A DNA stretch of 64,000 nucleotides from Niallia taxi (GTDB lineage Bacteria > Bacillota > Bacilli > Bacillales > Cytobacillaceae), in NCBI RefSeq assembly GCF_032818155.1, contig NZ_CP102589.1:3024001-3088000 (forward strand). The letters run 5' to 3'. The translations under genes and the position numbers were made by a program. The notes below the pieces were generated by a model. The model made no database searches, was not told where the DNA came from, and saw only the letters and a program-made list of their open reading frames with translations. This document shows, piece after piece, positions 1-9,237 of this stretch. Within the stretch, counting starts at the first letter, position 1, and every line of letters begins with the position of its first letter.

Positions 1-1775
1 CTGCCTTCACCATCAAGAACAAAACCGTGGCTAAGCACGCCTTTATATGGTGCTTTTCCTGTTACAGCAACTCCTGTGGACAAGGAAGAGTTAAACCAGC
101 CGCGATATTGGTCAGAACCTTCTAGATACAGATCTGCTGGTCTTTGTAAATCATCTCTTTCTTCTAAAACAGACTGATGGGAAGAACCAGAATCAAACCA
201 TACATCCATGATATCTGTTTCTTTTGTAAAGTTTCCGTTCGGGCTTCCAGGATGTTCAAAACCTTCTGGTAAAAGGTCATTTGCACTTCTTTCAAACCAG
301 ATGTTTGAACCATGCTCCCTGAACAAATTAGAGATATGCTCGATTGTTGCATCTGTAATAATGCTGTCGCCGTTTTCCGCATAAAACACAGGAATTGGCA
401 CACCCCATGCACGCTGTCTGGAAATACACCAGTCTCCGCGGTCACGAACCATATTGTACAATCTTGTTTCACCCCATGCAGGAACCCATTTTGTTTCCTT
501 AACAGCATCAAGTAAATCTTGTCTAAAATCTTTAATAGACGCAAACCATTGCGCTGTTGCACGGAAGATAACTGGTTTTTTCGTTCTCCAGTCATGTGGG
601 TATGAGTGTGTAATAAATTTCAGCTTCAATAAAGCTCCCGCTTCTTGTAATGCTTCTGTAATCGGCTTGTTTGCTTTATCATAGAATAAACCTTCAAATC
701 CTGGAGCCTCGTCTGTCATAATACCTTTGTCATCAACTGGACAAAGAACATCAAGGTTATACTTTTGACCAACAATAAAGTCGTCCTCACCATGACCAGG
801 TGCAGTATGAACACAGCCTGTACCAGCATCTGTTGTTACATGCTCCCCAAGCATTACTAAAGATTCACGGTCGTATAATGGGTGAAGTGCTTTAATGTAT
901 TCTAATTCGGAACCTTGTACCTCTTGAATAACAGTTGCTTCTTCCCACTCTACTTCTGTTTTAACAGCTTCAAGCAAGTCTTTAGCTACTAAATATTTTT
1001 TGCCTTTTTCTTCAACAACAACATACGTTAAATCAGGGTGAACAGAGATACCTAAGTTAGCAGGAATTGTCCAAGGCGTTGTTGTCCAAATAACAATTTG
1101 AACATCTTCTGCAAGCACATCTTTGCCATCCTTTACTTTGAAGCCAACATAAATCGATGGAGATTGCTTGTCTTGATATTCAATTTCCGCCTCTGCTAAA
1201 GCAGATTCACTTGTTGGAGACCAGTATACCGGCTTTTTCCCTTTGTAAATATAGCCTTTTTTCGCCATTTCGCCGAATACTTTAATTTGCTGTGCTTCAT
1301 AAGCTGGATTTAGTGTGATATACGGGTTTTCCCAATCAGCACGAACACCTAGACGTCTGAATTGTTCTCTTTGGCTGTCAATTTGACCAAGTGCATATTC
1401 TTCACAAAGCTTACGGAACTCAGCGATTGTCATTTCTTTACGTTTAACGCCTTTGTTTGTTAATGCTTGTTCAATCGGCAAACCATGCGTATCCCAGCCA
1501 GGAACATATGGAGCTTGGAACCCTGTCATAGACTTAAAGCGAACAATAAAGTCCTTAAGGATTTTGTTCAATGCATGCCCAATATGGATATCACCGTTCG
1601 CATATGGTGGTCCATCATGCAAAATAAACAGCGGACGGCCGCTTGTGCGTTCTTGAACTTTTTCATAAATATTCATTTCATTCCATTTTGATTGAATGTC
1701 AGGCTCACGATTTGGCAAGTTTCCTCTCATTGGAAATGCCGTTTTTGGCATGAGCAGTGTTTCTTTATATTCCAT
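1..1775 (-). CDS. ileS: Isoleucyl-tRNA synthetase, N-terminal part (runs off window start)
   Basis: Charges tRNA(Ile) with isoleucine in the cytoplasm; class I aminoacyl-tRNA synthetase. The frame is open for about 591 codons from an ATG at 1775 preceded by TTGGAGGA, and continues past base 1, so the KMSKS loop, the anticodon-binding domain and the C-terminal zinc region (about a third of a roughly 920-residue enzyme) are missing. Visible are the N-terminal leader, the HIGH motif (H-I-G-H at about residues 64-67 in [13 protein letters not shown]), the CP1 editing domain with [11 protein letters not shown] and [15 protein letters not shown], and the catalytic-fold stretch containing [10 protein letters not shown], ending just before KMSKS. 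It lies downstream of divIVA, as in B. subtilis, and is preceded by its own promoter and a T-box leader, so expression should rise when tRNA(Ile) is uncharged. Identity is certain. Confidence 0.98.
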   Translation of the reverse strand, partial: MEYKETLLMPKTAFPMRGNLPNREPDIQSKWNEMNIYEKVQERTSGRPLFILHDGPPYANGDIHIGHALNKILKDFIVRFKSMTGFQAPYVPGWDTHGLPIEQALTNKGVKRKEMTIAEFRKLCEEYALGQIDSQREQFRRLGVRADWENPYITLNPAYEAQQIKVFGEMAKKGYIYKGKKPVYWSPTSESALAEAEIEYQDKQSPSIYVGFKVKDGKDVLAEDVQIVIWTTTPWTIPANLGISVHPDLTYVVVEEKGKKYLVAKDLLEAVKTEVEWEEATVIQEVQGSELEYIKALHPLYDRESLVMLGEHVTTDAGTGCVHTAPGHGEDDFIVGQKYNLDVLCPVDDKGIMTDEAPGFEGLFYDKANKPITEALQEAGALLKLKFITHSYPHDWRTKKPVIFRATAQWFASIKDFRQDLLDAVKETKWVPAWGETRLYNMVRDRGDWCISRQRAWGVPIPVFYAENGDSIITDATIEHISNLFREHGSNIWFERSANDLLPEGFEHPGSPNGNFTKETDIMDVWFDSGSSHQSVLEERDDLQRPADLYLEGSDQYRGWFNSSLSTGVAVTGKAPYKGVLSHGFVLDGEG

Positions 1776-1837
1776 TGATAAATCCTCCAATAAATAATCT
1801 AAATTCATGCTGACGTTTAGGGAAGGTTAAAAAAACA

Positions 1838-2095
1838 TAAAAAACCCCCTCATCCCAAAAAGGGACGAGAAGGTTTTAGACTCCCGCGGTACCACCCTTA
1901 TAGATAGAAAAACTATCCACTTAAGCATTTTATAACGGCAATGAACCGCCTTTTCTTACTGAATTTCAGAAAAGGACTCAAGGGTGATATTCCAATTTCC
2001 GCTTATGCCAGGCTTCCACCATCCCCGGCTCGCTATTTATAAGCAAACAGCAATTGTACTGGTCCCTATCAACGTACACATGAATATTGTTTTGT
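1838..2095 (-). ncRNA. T-box riboswitch leader of ileS (isoleucine)
   Basis: The leader carries the canonical T-box sequence AAGGGTGGTACCGCGGGAG (minus strand, 1899-1881). It is followed directly by an intrinsic terminator (1877-1840, AACCTTCTCGTCCC paired with GGGATGAGGGGGTT, then Ts). The specifier region reads AATATCACC, giving an ATC isoleucine codon at 1988-1986. The known mechanism is that uncharged tRNA(Ile) pairs its anticodon with the specifier and its NCCA end with the T-box, favouring the antiterminator and letting transcription enter ileS. Confidence 0.95.
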
Positions 2096-2101
2096 GTAAA
2101 A

Positions 2102-2131
2102 ATTATAGGCTATTAGCAGATGCTTAGTCAA
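2102..2131 (-). promoter_or_regulatory. SigA promoter of ileS
   Basis: Minus strand TTGACT (2131-2126), an 18-nt spacer and TATAAT (2107-2102), placed just upstream of the T-box leader. Close to the vegetative consensus. Confidence 0.8.
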
Positions 2132-2142
2132 GCTATCTAGAA

Positions 2143-2640
2143 TTATTTCGTTGAGTTCAGCTCAGATGCATCCAACTCATATTCCAGCAGATGGTCCCAA
2201 TCATCATTGTTCAGCAAATCAAGCTGTGCTTCAATCAGCATTTTAAAACGTGTACGGAACACTTTTGACTGCTTTTTAAGCTCTTCAATTTCAAGGGCAA
2301 TCTTTCTTGCCTTAGAAAGTGATTCATTAATGATACGGTCTGCATTTTTTTCTGCTTCTTTAATGATCAGCTTCGCTTCTTTTTGTGCGTTTCGCTTTAC
2401 TTCCTCAGCCGCTTCCTGTGCTACAACGATTGATTTGTTTAACGTTTCTTCTATATTATTGTAGTGGCCAATGCGGTCATCAAGCTCAATTAGTCTTGCA
2501 TCTAGTTCTTTTTTCTCACGAATTATATTTTCATAGTCCTTGATTATTTGATCTAAAAACTCATTTACTTCATCTTCATCGTAGCCGCGGAACCCTTTGC
2601 TGAATTCCTTATTGTGAATATCCAACGGTGTTAATGGCAT
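2143..2640 (-). CDS. divIVA: Cell-division/polarity protein DivIVA
   Basis: Peripheral membrane coiled-coil protein that recognises negatively curved membrane at septa and poles, and recruits MinJ/MinCD and, in sporulation, the chromosome-anchoring machinery. The 165-residue product starts MPLTPLDIHNKEFSKGFRGY, the conserved lipid-binding N-terminal module. Long heptad-rich coiled coils follow (about residues 30-60 and 70-140), rich in E, K and A. The ATG at 2640 was chosen because GGGAGGTGG lies just upstream; a longer reading from a TTG at 2655 would place the start inside that ribosome binding site. It sits between ylmH and ileS as in B. subtilis. The 190-bp stretch between it and ylmH probably carries its own promoter (minus-strand TACAAT at 2771-2766 is a candidate -10). 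Confidence 0.97.
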   Translation of the reverse strand: MPLTPLDIHNKEFSKGFRGYDEDEVNEFLDQIIKDYENIIREKKELDARLIELDDRIGHYNNIEETLNKSIVVAQEAAEEVKRNAQKEAKLIIKEAEKNADRIINESLSKARKIALEIEELKKQSKVFRTRFKMLIEAQLDLLNNDDWDHLLEYELDASELNSTK

Positions 2641-2846
2641 AATGCCACCTCCCAAACTTCAATTTCTTTATGTATTTTTTCGACAGCTTTTTCCTGTTTT
2701 CCTGCATTATTTTAAGGAAAACGCCAAAAAAACAGGAAGTAAGACAAATTATACTGTTTGGAAATATTGTAACATAGATAAAGTAAAAATAACTATCGAA
2801 TTTTGGTATGATAACAAAATTTATCATGTTTGTTATATAGGACAAA

Positions 2847-3620
2847 TTATTTTAATTTGCCGACCACAACACGCCATTTATCTTTTTTTGTTTTTCCTTC
2901 AAGCGATTTAATGACAGACCTGCCATGTCCTCTGACAGAGATAACATCGCCTTCCTCACAGCTAAAGGAAGCATTTTCAACAGCTGCCCAGTTTACTTTC
3001 ACAAGACTTGATGCAATGTAGACTTGGGCCTTTTGTCTCGAAATATTATAAATGGCAGCAATCGTCGCATCTAGCCTTAAGGAGGCTAGTGTCGTGCTCA
3101 TCTCCACCCATTCCTCTTCTAGGGCAATTACACTATCCTTATCGATTAGTTTCAATTCTACCTTTGCCTTTCCAATCGACTCAAGCTGAAGACGGATGTA
3201 ATCTTCTACGTCCTTGCAGACAATAAGCTGAACATCCCCAGCTTTAATAAGGATATCGCCAAACTTACTTCGTGACAGACCTAATGACATAATGCTTCCG
3301 AGTACCTGTGGATGCTCAAGTCTTACGAATTTTTTCGCATATGCAATTTCGTATATCGAAAGCTGAAAATCGTCTTCTGTTGGTTCATAATAAGAGGGAT
3401 ACAATAAGGCTCTTTTCCGTTCAGATGCTTTCGTACCACCTGCAAAAGCAACCTTCACATCACTATTTTGTCCTATTATTGTGTTCACAATCTTTTGTTC
3501 ACGAGGATCTAAAAAATCTGTCAATTTCGGTGCATAGGAATCTTCGACATATTGGCGCCAGTTTATGACTTGATCGATAAATTCCTTTTCCTCTGGCCGA
3601 AAATGCTGGTATATCGACAT
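2847..3620 (-). CDS. ylmH: S4-domain RNA-binding protein YlmH
   Basis: A 257-residue member of the YlmH/RqcP-like family. The N-terminal half is the YlmH-specific domain (YAPKLTDFLDPREQKIV); the C-terminal part (about residues 180-245) is an S4 RNA-binding domain with the usual SRQKAQVYIASSLVKVNW pattern. From family work, S4 proteins of this type bind 50S subunits, and YlmH has been linked to ribosome-associated quality control, where it can assist poly-alanine tailing like RqcP. That is established for B. subtilis and inferred here. The ATG at 3620 has AAAAGGAG upstream. It is the last gene of the ylmC-ylmH string before divIVA; a terminator precedes it (3663-3685), so it may be read through or have its own start. 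Confidence 0.94.
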   Translation of the reverse strand: MSIYQHFRPEEKEFIDQVINWRQYVEDSYAPKLTDFLDPREQKIVNTIIGQNSDVKVAFAGGTKASERKRALLYPSYYEPTEDDFQLSIYEIAYAKKFVRLEHPQVLGSIMSLGLSRSKFGDILIKAGDVQLIVCKDVEDYIRLQLESIGKAKVELKLIDKDSVIALEEEWVEMSTTLASLRLDATIAAIYNISRQKAQVYIASSLVKVNWAAVENASFSCEEGDVISVRGHGRSVIKSLEGKTKKDKWRVVVGKLK

Positions 3621-3662
3621 ACATACGGCTCCTTTTATTTAATGTATATAAATGACTGCATG

Positions 3663-3685
3663 AAAAAAGGGCTTATGAAAGCCCT
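3663..3685 (-). terminator. Intrinsic terminator after ylmG
   Basis: Minus strand AGGGCTTTCATAAGCCCT followed by a T run. It lies six bases past the ylmG stop codon and before ylmH. Confidence 0.8.
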
Positions 3686-3690
3686 GATTT

Positions 3691-3951
3691 TTAAACCCAG
3701 CTGAAAATTTGAAAAACACCCATTCTGGCTAAATTTAATACAAAGATAGCCACAATTGGTGAGATATCAATCATTCCAATTGGCGGGATTATCTTTCTAA
3801 ACTGCTCTAAATACGGTTCACAAATCCGCGCAAGGAACGTGCCAATCCATGTTTCTCTTGCATTCGGTATCCATGACATAAAAATGTAAATAATCAGCGC
3901 ATAAGAGTAAAAAGTAATTAACTTAGAAACAATTGCCAGGATCAAATCCAT
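3691..3951 (-). CDS. ylmG: YggT-family membrane protein YlmG
   Basis: An 86-residue integral membrane protein with two hydrophobic segments (about residues 5-25 and 60-82) around a polar loop containing [12 protein letters not shown] and the family signature [22 protein letters not shown]. YggT/YlmG proteins lie in division clusters of Gram-positive bacteria and have chloroplast homologues involved in nucleoid and thylakoid organisation; no biochemical activity is established. The gene begins six bases after sepF, so both are probably translated from one transcript, and an intrinsic terminator follows. Length and position match B. subtilis ylmG. Confidence 0.93.
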   Translation of the reverse strand: MDLILAIVSKLITFYSYALIIYIFMSWIPNARETWIGTFLARICEPYLEQFRKIIPPIGMIDISPIVAIFVLNLARMGVFQIFSWV

Positions 3952-3957
3952 CTAATT

Positions 3958-4449
3958 TTACCACCTCGCATTTTCAAATTCAGTTTCTTGAAGAAGCTGA
4001 GAGATATTGCCTGAAACTTCCACATTATCTGGTGTGCATAAGAAGATGTCCGTGCCAACCTTCTGGATATCTCCCCCTATAGCATAAACTGTCCCGCTTA
4101 AAAAATCGACTATACGCTTCCCTTGCTCCTTGTCGATTCTTTGCAGATTAACGACAACTGCACGTCTGTTTTTCAATTGGTCTGCAATATCCTGTGCTTC
4201 TGCATATACTCTTGGTTCAACCAAAAATACTTTCGAAGATTTTTGCACACTTTGCAGGCTGACAACATTTTGCTTTTGTTGTTGCTGTTGAGCAGGTTGC
4301 TGCTGCTGTTGTTGCTGTTGAAAATAGGACTGCGTTGGCTGCTGCTGTCTCTGGTTTCTCACTGGTTCTTGCTCCTGTTCGTACTCTTCTTCTTCATAAT
4401 CTTCATCTTCTAAGAAAAAAAATGTTTTAATTTTTGATTTTATACTCAA
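3958..4449 (-). CDS. sepF: Cell division protein SepF with a glutamine-rich linker
   Basis: SepF anchors FtsZ to the membrane and stacks into rings that shape the septum, overlapping functionally with FtsA. The 163-residue product has the N-terminal amphipathic membrane helix ([15 protein letters not shown]), an acidic stretch, and a linker dominated by glutamine at about residues 33-60, including runs of eight and five Q. The conserved C-terminal domain (about 72-150) contains [19 protein letters not shown] and [12 protein letters not shown]. Poly-Q is more extreme than in the B. subtilis protein; on DNA it appears as a CAG/CAA-type tract at 4270-4350. The gene lies between ylmE and ylmG in the expected order, with a GGAGGT ribosome binding site. 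Confidence 0.97.
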   Translation of the reverse strand: MSIKSKIKTFFFLEDEDYEEEEYEQEQEPVRNQRQQQPTQSYFQQQQQQQQPAQQQQQKQNVVSLQSVQKSSKVFLVEPRVYAEAQDIADQLKNRRAVVVNLQRIDKEQGKRIVDFLSGTVYAIGGDIQKVGTDIFLCTPDNVEVSGNISQLLQETEFENARW

Positions 4450-4461
4450 TTTTCTAACCTC

Positions 4462-5139
4462 CTATTTCTCACTGCCAACGAGCGCTGTGCCGATACGAAT
4501 CATCGTTGCACCTTCTTCTATAGCAATCGAGTAGTCATTAGACATTCCCATGGAAAGCTCCTGGCATGGTGCATTGCTTAACGCAAGCTTCTGCACTTCT
4601 GTCTGAAGTTTTTTTAAGTTTCGGAAGCAATTTCGCAGTAATTCTTCCTCATCAGTAAATGGCGCCATTGTCATTAAGCCAACTATTTCAATATTAGGTA
4701 GTACTTCAAGGCTTTTGATAAAATCAATTGTGTCTTCAGCTGCTATGCCATGCTTTGATTCTTCTTGCGATACATTAACTTGAACAAAACACTTGATTTT
4801 CTTTTCAGCTCGCTTGTTTATTTCTTTTGCCAAAGACAAGCGGTCGAGTGAATGAATATAATCCACATGATTTATAATGCTTTTTACTTTGCGAGTTTGC
4901 AAGGAACCGATAAAGTGCCAAACTGGCTCGTCCATCAGCACCTCACGTTTTGCAAGCAGGCCTTCCTCCCGGTTTTCCCCAAGATTGGTAACACCTGCTT
5001 CCAAAGCTTCTTTTGCTCTTTCTATTGTAACATATTTTGTCACTGCGATTATGGTGATATCTTCAACGGATCGATCAGCTTTTTCACAAGCCAATTTCAC
5101 CTTTTCCCTAATTCCCTCTAAATTATGCTTTACTTGCAT
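4462..5139 (-). CDS. ylmE: PLP-homeostasis protein YlmE (YggS family)
   Basis: Single-domain fold-type III PLP-binding protein (TIM barrel) of the YggS/PROSC family, which buffers pyridoxal phosphate and affects amino-acid and keto-acid balance; no enzymatic reaction is proven. The 225-residue product shows the PLP lysine in TIIAVTKYV (about residue 35), the signature FVQVNVSQEESKHGI, the GLMTMAP motif, and the phosphate-binding SMGMSNDYSIAIEEGATMIR. It begins six bases downstream of ylmD and ends 12 bases before sepF, so it belongs to the ylmDE-sepF-ylmG transcript. Confidence 0.96.
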   Translation of the reverse strand: MQVKHNLEGIREKVKLACEKADRSVEDITIIAVTKYVTIERAKEALEAGVTNLGENREEGLLAKREVLMDEPVWHFIGSLQTRKVKSIINHVDYIHSLDRLSLAKEINKRAEKKIKCFVQVNVSQEESKHGIAAEDTIDFIKSLEVLPNIEIVGLMTMAPFTDEEELLRNCFRNLKKLQTEVQKLALSNAPCQELSMGMSNDYSIAIEEGATMIRIGTALVGSEK

Positions 5140-5145
5140 CTTTCT

Positions 5146-5967
5146 TTAAACATCCTCTCTCCAGCCAATAAAACTCATCATTCTTCCTGTCTTCCCTTTA
5201 TCTCGCCTATGGGAAAAGAAATAGGATTCCTGTTCGCTCGTGCAAAGACTTGTCACCTGGATCTTACTTTCCTGAATGCCTGCCTTAATTAACAGCTGTT
5301 TGTTGAGCTGTTGCAAACTCAATGAATATTGATTTGGTGAAACAAGCTTGTATGGCCTTTCATCACTTTCATCTAAAGCTTCGTCAACTTTATCAATAAC
5401 ACGGCTGTCTACTATGTATTGTTTATCTGTAATGGACGGACCGATGGCAACTTCGATTTCACCTGGATCAATTCCATGTGATTTAAACACCTTCACCATT
5501 TCTACCGCGATTCCTTGTACAGTACCTTGCCAACCTGCGTGGGCAATACCAATTGCTTTTGTTTTGCTATGAATGAAATATAGTGGCACACAGTCAGCAT
5601 AGCAAAGCGTAAGCAAAATGCCCTCTTCCCGTGTAAACAAGCCATCTGTATCTGGCAACGCACTTTCATAGTTGCAAGCTCCTTTGCCAGCATCAATAGT
5701 TGATACTTCCCAAATGGAGTTTTTGTGGGTTTGTTCAGATCCTACCCAATTCGTTAAAGGAAAATCAAGCTTATTCGCAACAATTTGCCTGTTTGCTGTT
5801 ACCTTCTCCTTTGAATCATTAACATGATAGGCCATATTTAAACCTTTATGATGACCTATGCTTGTGCCGCCATTTTTTGTTGTGAACCCTGCGGCCAATT
5901 GAGGGTGGTCTTTACACCATGATTGAATTGTAAAATATTCAGCGTCTTTTAATAGAAAAGGTTCCAT
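5146..5967 (-). CDS. ylmD: Laccase-domain protein YlmD / PgeF (purine nucleoside phosphorylase type)
   Basis: A 273-residue member of the DUF152/PgeF family of cytoplasmic zinc proteins. Relatives are reported to act as broad purine-nucleoside phosphorylase/adenosine deaminase enzymes (LACC1, YfiH) or to affect peptidoglycan editing. Conserved features are GFTTKNGG near the N terminus, the metal ligands in WVGSEQTH, the cysteine/histidine pair LTLCYADCVPL, AIGIAHAGWQGTVQGI, IGPSI, and the C-terminal SHRRDKGKTGRMMSFI. The ATG at 5967 is preceded by CTGAGG. It is the first gene of the ylmD-ylmE-sepF-ylmG group, which follows sigG and ylmC as in B. subtilis. Confidence 0.95.
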   Translation of the reverse strand: MEPFLLKDAEYFTIQSWCKDHPQLAAGFTTKNGGTSIGHHKGLNMAYHVNDSKEKVTANRQIVANKLDFPLTNWVGSEQTHKNSIWEVSTIDAGKGACNYESALPDTDGLFTREEGILLTLCYADCVPLYFIHSKTKAIGIAHAGWQGTVQGIAVEMVKVFKSHGIDPGEIEVAIGPSITDKQYIVDSRVIDKVDEALDESDERPYKLVSPNQYSLSLQQLNKQLLIKAGIQESKIQVTSLCTSEQESYFFSHRRDKGKTGRMMSFIGWREDV

Positions 5968-6044
5968 TTTTTATAACCTCAGCTTTTTTTTATAGTTTAC
6001 CATAGAGTTGTGCATTGGTCATAAAAAAACCAATAAAATTATCC

Positions 6045-6308
6045 CTATTCTTCTACATCAATTAGCTCTAATGATTTTGTGTATTTTACTAATATGACAT
6101 CTTCACCAATTTTTAAGATATTGCTCCAAGGAATAACAATATCAGCCTCCCTGTTAAAGAATCCCAATACTTTTCCTGGTCCGCCAATAATGATTGAATC
6201 AATCTTGCCTGTCTGTAAATTTATATCGATATCTCCTATATTACCAAGCTTTTTTCCATCCGCTACATTGACGACGTCCTTCACTTGAAAGTCAGATATT
6301 TTCAGCAT
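6045..6308 (-). CDS. ylmC: YlmC/YmxH-family PRC-barrel sporulation protein
   Basis: An 87-residue PRC-barrel protein of the YlmC/YmxH family, typical of endospore formers. The sequence begins MLKISDFQVKDVVNVADGKK, continues with LGNIGDIDINLQTGKIDSIII, the family signature, and ends with a hydrophobic strand and an acidic tail. PRC barrels bind RNA, membranes or partner proteins, but the role of this family is not established beyond its association with sporulation genes. It lies between sigG and ylmD. The sigG terminator stands upstream, so it probably has its own promoter in 6309-6430; I did not find a convincing one. Confidence 0.9.
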   Translation of the reverse strand: MLKISDFQVKDVVNVADGKKLGNIGDIDINLQTGKIDSIIIGGPGKVLGFFNREADIVIPWSNILKIGEDVILVKYTKSLELIDVEE

Positions 6309-6433
6309 TGTTTCACTCCTATGACTTTATACGTTTTGTTTCCTTACAGCGTTACGCTGGTATGCAAGGAAAGCCTTACTAAAATATATGTTGTCCTGAT
6401 GATAATTAGCATGGAAAAATCGCTATAAAAAAG

Positions 6434-6460
6434 AAAAACTGCCGAGAATTCGGCAGTTTT
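6434..6460 (-). terminator. Intrinsic terminator after sigG
   Basis: Minus strand AAAACTGCCGAATTCTCGGCAGTTTT with a downstream T-rich tract. It lies 14 bases beyond the sigG stop codon. Confidence 0.9.
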
Positions 6461-6473
6461 CTTTTTGGTAATA

Positions 6474-7253
6474 TTAGCTTTGAATGTTTTTATTCATTTG
6501 TTTAATAGCAGCCTTTTCTAATCTTGACACTTGAGCTTGCGAGATACCTATTTCATCAGCAACTTCCATTTGCGTTTTTCCTTGAAAAAATCGCTTTCGC
6601 AATATAAGTTTTTCTCGATCATTCAATCTTCGCATACCTTCTTTGAGCGCAAGCTCCTCGACCCACTGGATATCCTTGTTTTTTTCGTCACTTAACTGGT
6701 CCATGACGTAAATTGGATCTCCACCATCGTTATATATCGGTTCAAAGAGTGAAACTGGATCTTGAATAGCATCCAATGCGAATACAATATCCTCATGTGG
6801 AATATCAAGCTCTTTTGCGATTTCCTCCGCTGTTGGCTCTTTTGATGTTTTACTCATCAATCGCTCCCTGACTTGCAATGCTTTATAAGCTATATCCCTT
6901 AAGGACCTGGAAACTCTTATCGGGTTATTATCGCGCAAGTATCGGCGAATTTCACCAATAATCATCGGGACAGCATAGGTGGAAAACTTTACGTTTTGAC
7001 TTAAATCAAAATTATCAATAGATTTCATTAGACCGATACAACCAACTTGAAATAAGTCATCGACAAACTCACCTCTGTTATTAAACCGTTGGATGACACT
7101 CAAAACGAGGCGAAGATTACCATTTACGAGACTTTCTCTTGCGGAAATATCTCCCTTATGCATTTGCTTGAAGAGCTCTCTCATTTCTTCGTTTTTTAAT
7201 ACTGGAAGCTTAGATGTATCCACACCGCAAATTTCTACTTTATTTCGAGTCAA
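6474..7253 (-). CDS. sigG: RNA polymerase sigma factor SigG (late forespore)
   Basis: Sigma-70 family factor that directs late forespore transcription after engulfment. The 259-residue product has region 2 (VDDLFQVGCIGLMKSIDNFD, KFSTYAVPMIIGEIRRYLRD), region 3 and a C-terminal region 4 helix-turn-helix (KTQMEVADEIGISQAQVSRLE). The start is the TTG at 7253, preceded by GAGGAGGG and giving (M)TRNKVEICGVDTSKLPVLK, which matches the conserved SigG N terminus. An in-frame ATG at 7334 would add 27 unconserved residues and cover the promoter. A SigF/SigG-type promoter lies 39 bp upstream. It follows sigE directly, so read-through from the spoIIG operon is also possible, as in B. subtilis. Confidence 0.98.
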   Translation of the reverse strand: MTRNKVEICGVDTSKLPVLKNEEMRELFKQMHKGDISARESLVNGNLRLVLSVIQRFNNRGEFVDDLFQVGCIGLMKSIDNFDLSQNVKFSTYAVPMIIGEIRRYLRDNNPIRVSRSLRDIAYKALQVRERLMSKTSKEPTAEEIAKELDIPHEDIVFALDAIQDPVSLFEPIYNDGGDPIYVMDQLSDEKNKDIQWVEELALKEGMRRLNDREKLILRKRFFQGKTQMEVADEIGISQAQVSRLEKAAIKQMNKNIQS

Positions 7254-7291
7254 TCTATTTCCCTCCTCACAGGAGCTGCTGTACAAAAAAC

Positions 7292-7319
7292 AGTATCTCC
7301 TTGAGCAGGAAAAATATGC
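7292..7319 (-). promoter_or_regulatory. SigF/SigG-type promoter of sigG
   Basis: Minus strand GCATA (7319-7315), a 14-nt spacer and GGAGATACT (7300-7292), matching the forespore pattern GyATA / GGnnAnAnT. Its architecture is identical to the promoter in front of csfG in this window. It accounts for forespore-specific and autogenous sigG expression. Confidence 0.75.
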
Positions 7320-7529
7320 ATAAGCTATTTCCATCCTAAACTAAATTTCAGGAAGCAAACACCGGCAAAAAACAATCACAACAATACTTTTCTACAATAA
7401 TAATTTTTTAAAAATATTTTTGCGCAGCTTTGTATAAGCAAAAAAATATGCCAGCTAATTTCACTTTAAAAGAAGATAAATTTCTCCTGTTAAAATCTAA
7501 ATTTAGCCGACATATTGTCTAATAAGGCA

Positions 7530-8249
7530 TTAAACCATTTTATTAAATTCCTTTTGCAGTCTCTTAATAATTCTTTTTTCAAGTCTTGAGATATAAGACT
7601 GAGATATACCGAGCATATCAGCAACATCCTTTTGTGTCTTTTCCTCACCTGTTCCAAGACCAAAACGAAGCTCCATGATTTGTTTCTCTCTTTTAGATAG
7701 CTGATGCAACGCTCTGATAAGCAGCTTCTTATCAACACTCGCATCAAGATCCTTTGTTATTATATCTTCTTCTGTTCCCATCACGTCTGATAAAAGGAGC
7801 TCATTGCCGTCCCAGTCGATATTTAGCGGTTCGTCAAAGGATACCTCTGATCGTATCTTATTATTCCTTCTTAAATACATCAAGATTTCATTTTCAATAC
7901 ATCTAGATGCATATGTAGCAAGCTTAATTTTCTTCTCAGGATTAAATGTATTAACAGCTTTAATTAATCCGATTGTGCCAATGCTTATTAAGTCCTCAAT
8001 ATTAATTCCTGTGTTCTCAAATTTTCTCGCAATATAAACAACAAGCCGCAAATTACGTTCAATTAAAATAGATCTTGCTGCCTGATCGCCTTCTGGCAGC
8101 TTTTGCAGCAATTCTTCCTCTTCTTCCTTGCTTAATGGGGGAGGCAATGCTTCGCTTCCGCCAATATAAAAAACTTCATCTGTTTTCAAACCTAATTTCA
8201 TTAAGAGCTTATACCAGTAGTAGGTTAAGCGAAGCTTTAATTTTTTCAT
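7530..8249 (-). CDS. sigE: Pro-sigma-E, RNA polymerase sigma factor SigE (early mother cell)
   Basis: Made as an inactive membrane-tethered precursor and cut by SpoIIGA after septation to direct early mother-cell transcription. The 239-residue product starts with the basic/hydrophobic pro-sequence [20 protein letters not shown]; the expected cleavage zone is DEVFYIGG at about residues 24-31. Regions 2 and 4 are nearly identical to B. subtilis ([59 protein letters not shown]). The ATG at 8249 is preceded by AGAAGGAGG; an in-frame start at 8321 overlaps spoIIGA and has no such site. It follows spoIIGA by 43 bp in one operon. Confidence 0.99.
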   Translation of the reverse strand: MKKLKLRLTYYWYKLLMKLGLKTDEVFYIGGSEALPPPLSKEEEEELLQKLPEGDQAARSILIERNLRLVVYIARKFENTGINIEDLISIGTIGLIKAVNTFNPEKKIKLATYASRCIENEILMYLRRNNKIRSEVSFDEPLNIDWDGNELLLSDVMGTEEDIITKDLDASVDKKLLIRALHQLSKREKQIMELRFGLGTGEEKTQKDVADMLGISQSYISRLEKRIIKRLQKEFNKMV

Positions 8250-8292
8250 AATTGTCCTCCTTCTAAATGATGTGTCAATAGAGTATAGTATA

Positions 8293-9237
8293 TTAACTGA
8301 CCATTCCACGTTTGACTTCATTGATTTTGTTGCCTGTCAGCATCTTCGGGTGAACAATGCATGAAAATGCGTCATCTGATGACAGCTGCTGTCTCGTAAA
8401 TGAAATCAGCCCTTTTTCCACTAAGAAGCTTCCTTCTTTATTTTCAATGATAAGCTCTTCAGGCTTGATGGCAATCATGAGCTGGTGCTCCTTCCCCATA
8501 ACTTTATATGGGATAATCCGCATTCTATATTGCCAATCATCATTAAGCTGTACCTTTCCATGAATAATGGAATCAGAATCATCAACAATTTCATTAAGCT
8601 CTTTCGGGATTTCTGTTGCTTTCATCGCATTAATGGAGACAAACATGACAGGTACACGCGAAATCGGATCGTATACTTGGTTACCACTGTCAACAAGCCC
8701 TTTTAATGAGAACTCCATGCCGGCAATTTGAAACTTCACTTGCACAATTTCATCATATTTAATTTTCGTAATTTCCATGCTTTCCACATTCTTTTTAGAA
8801 AAATGCCAGGCTGCAGGAAAACCAAGCAAAACAAACAGCCAACTGATAGGATCGCCAAAGCCTTTAACGCTAGCAAGTAGAACAGAAGTAGATAATTGAA
8901 AATCAAATTGAATAAAATAATGTGAGCCAATTAAGACTCCGCCAATAAGAAATGTGACAAAATAAAATGTCATTAATCCGCTGAGATAATAGCGAAGTCT
9001 TTTGTAACCAAAAACAGTCAAAACCATAACACAAGAGAACAATAGCTTAGAGATTGGATGACTTGTATAGATATGATATGGAGTGACAGCCAAGAGGATG
9101 ATAATAGATCCAATCAGACCGCCGCACAGCACTCTCCACAGCTTTATATTTCGCTTTAGGATGATGGCTGTCAAATAGAGCAGCAAGCTGTCAAACAGGA
9201 AATTCAGCAGCCATATTACATCTAAATAAATGGCCAA
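8293..9237 (-). CDS. spoIIGA: Sporulation sigma-E processing peptidase SpoIIGA
   Basis: Membrane-embedded aspartic protease at the sporulation septum that converts pro-SigE to SigE after a SpoIIR signal from the forespore. The 314-residue product has about five N-terminal transmembrane segments (residues 1-150) and a C-terminal protease domain with the catalytic motif [12 protein letters not shown] at about residues 180-191. The start is assigned to the TTG at 9237, 9 nt after GGAAGGAGG, giving (M)[20 protein letters not shown], which matches the conserved N terminus. The in-frame ATG at 9288 would place the ribosome binding site inside the gene. It is the first gene of the spoIIG operon with sigE; bpr, which separates it from ftsZ in B. 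subtilis, is absent. Confidence 0.97.
   Translation of the reverse strand: MAIYLDVIWLLNFLFDSLLLYLTAIILKRNIKLWRVLCGGLIGSIIILLAVTPYHIYTSHPISKLLFSCVMVLTVFGYKRLRYYLSGLMTFYFVTFLIGGVLIGSHYFIQFDFQLSTSVLLASVKGFGDPISWLFVLLGFPAAWHFSKKNVESMEITKIKYDEIVQVKFQIAGMEFSLKGLVDSGNQVYDPISRVPVMFVSINAMKATEIPKELNEIVDDSDSIIHGKVQLNDDWQYRMRIIPYKVMGKEHQLMIAIKPEELIIENKEGSFLVEKGLISFTRQQLSSDDAFSCIVHPKMLTGNKINEVKRGMVS

Noticed and set aside
164..595. 143-codon open frame on the minus strand within ileS
   Set aside because: Different frame from the true ileS reading, which is intact through the whole region and carries the family motifs.
6001..6040. ATTGGT...ACCAAT inverted repeat after ylmC, considered as terminator
   Set aside because: The T run is in the loop rather than after the stem, so it does not fit an intrinsic terminator.
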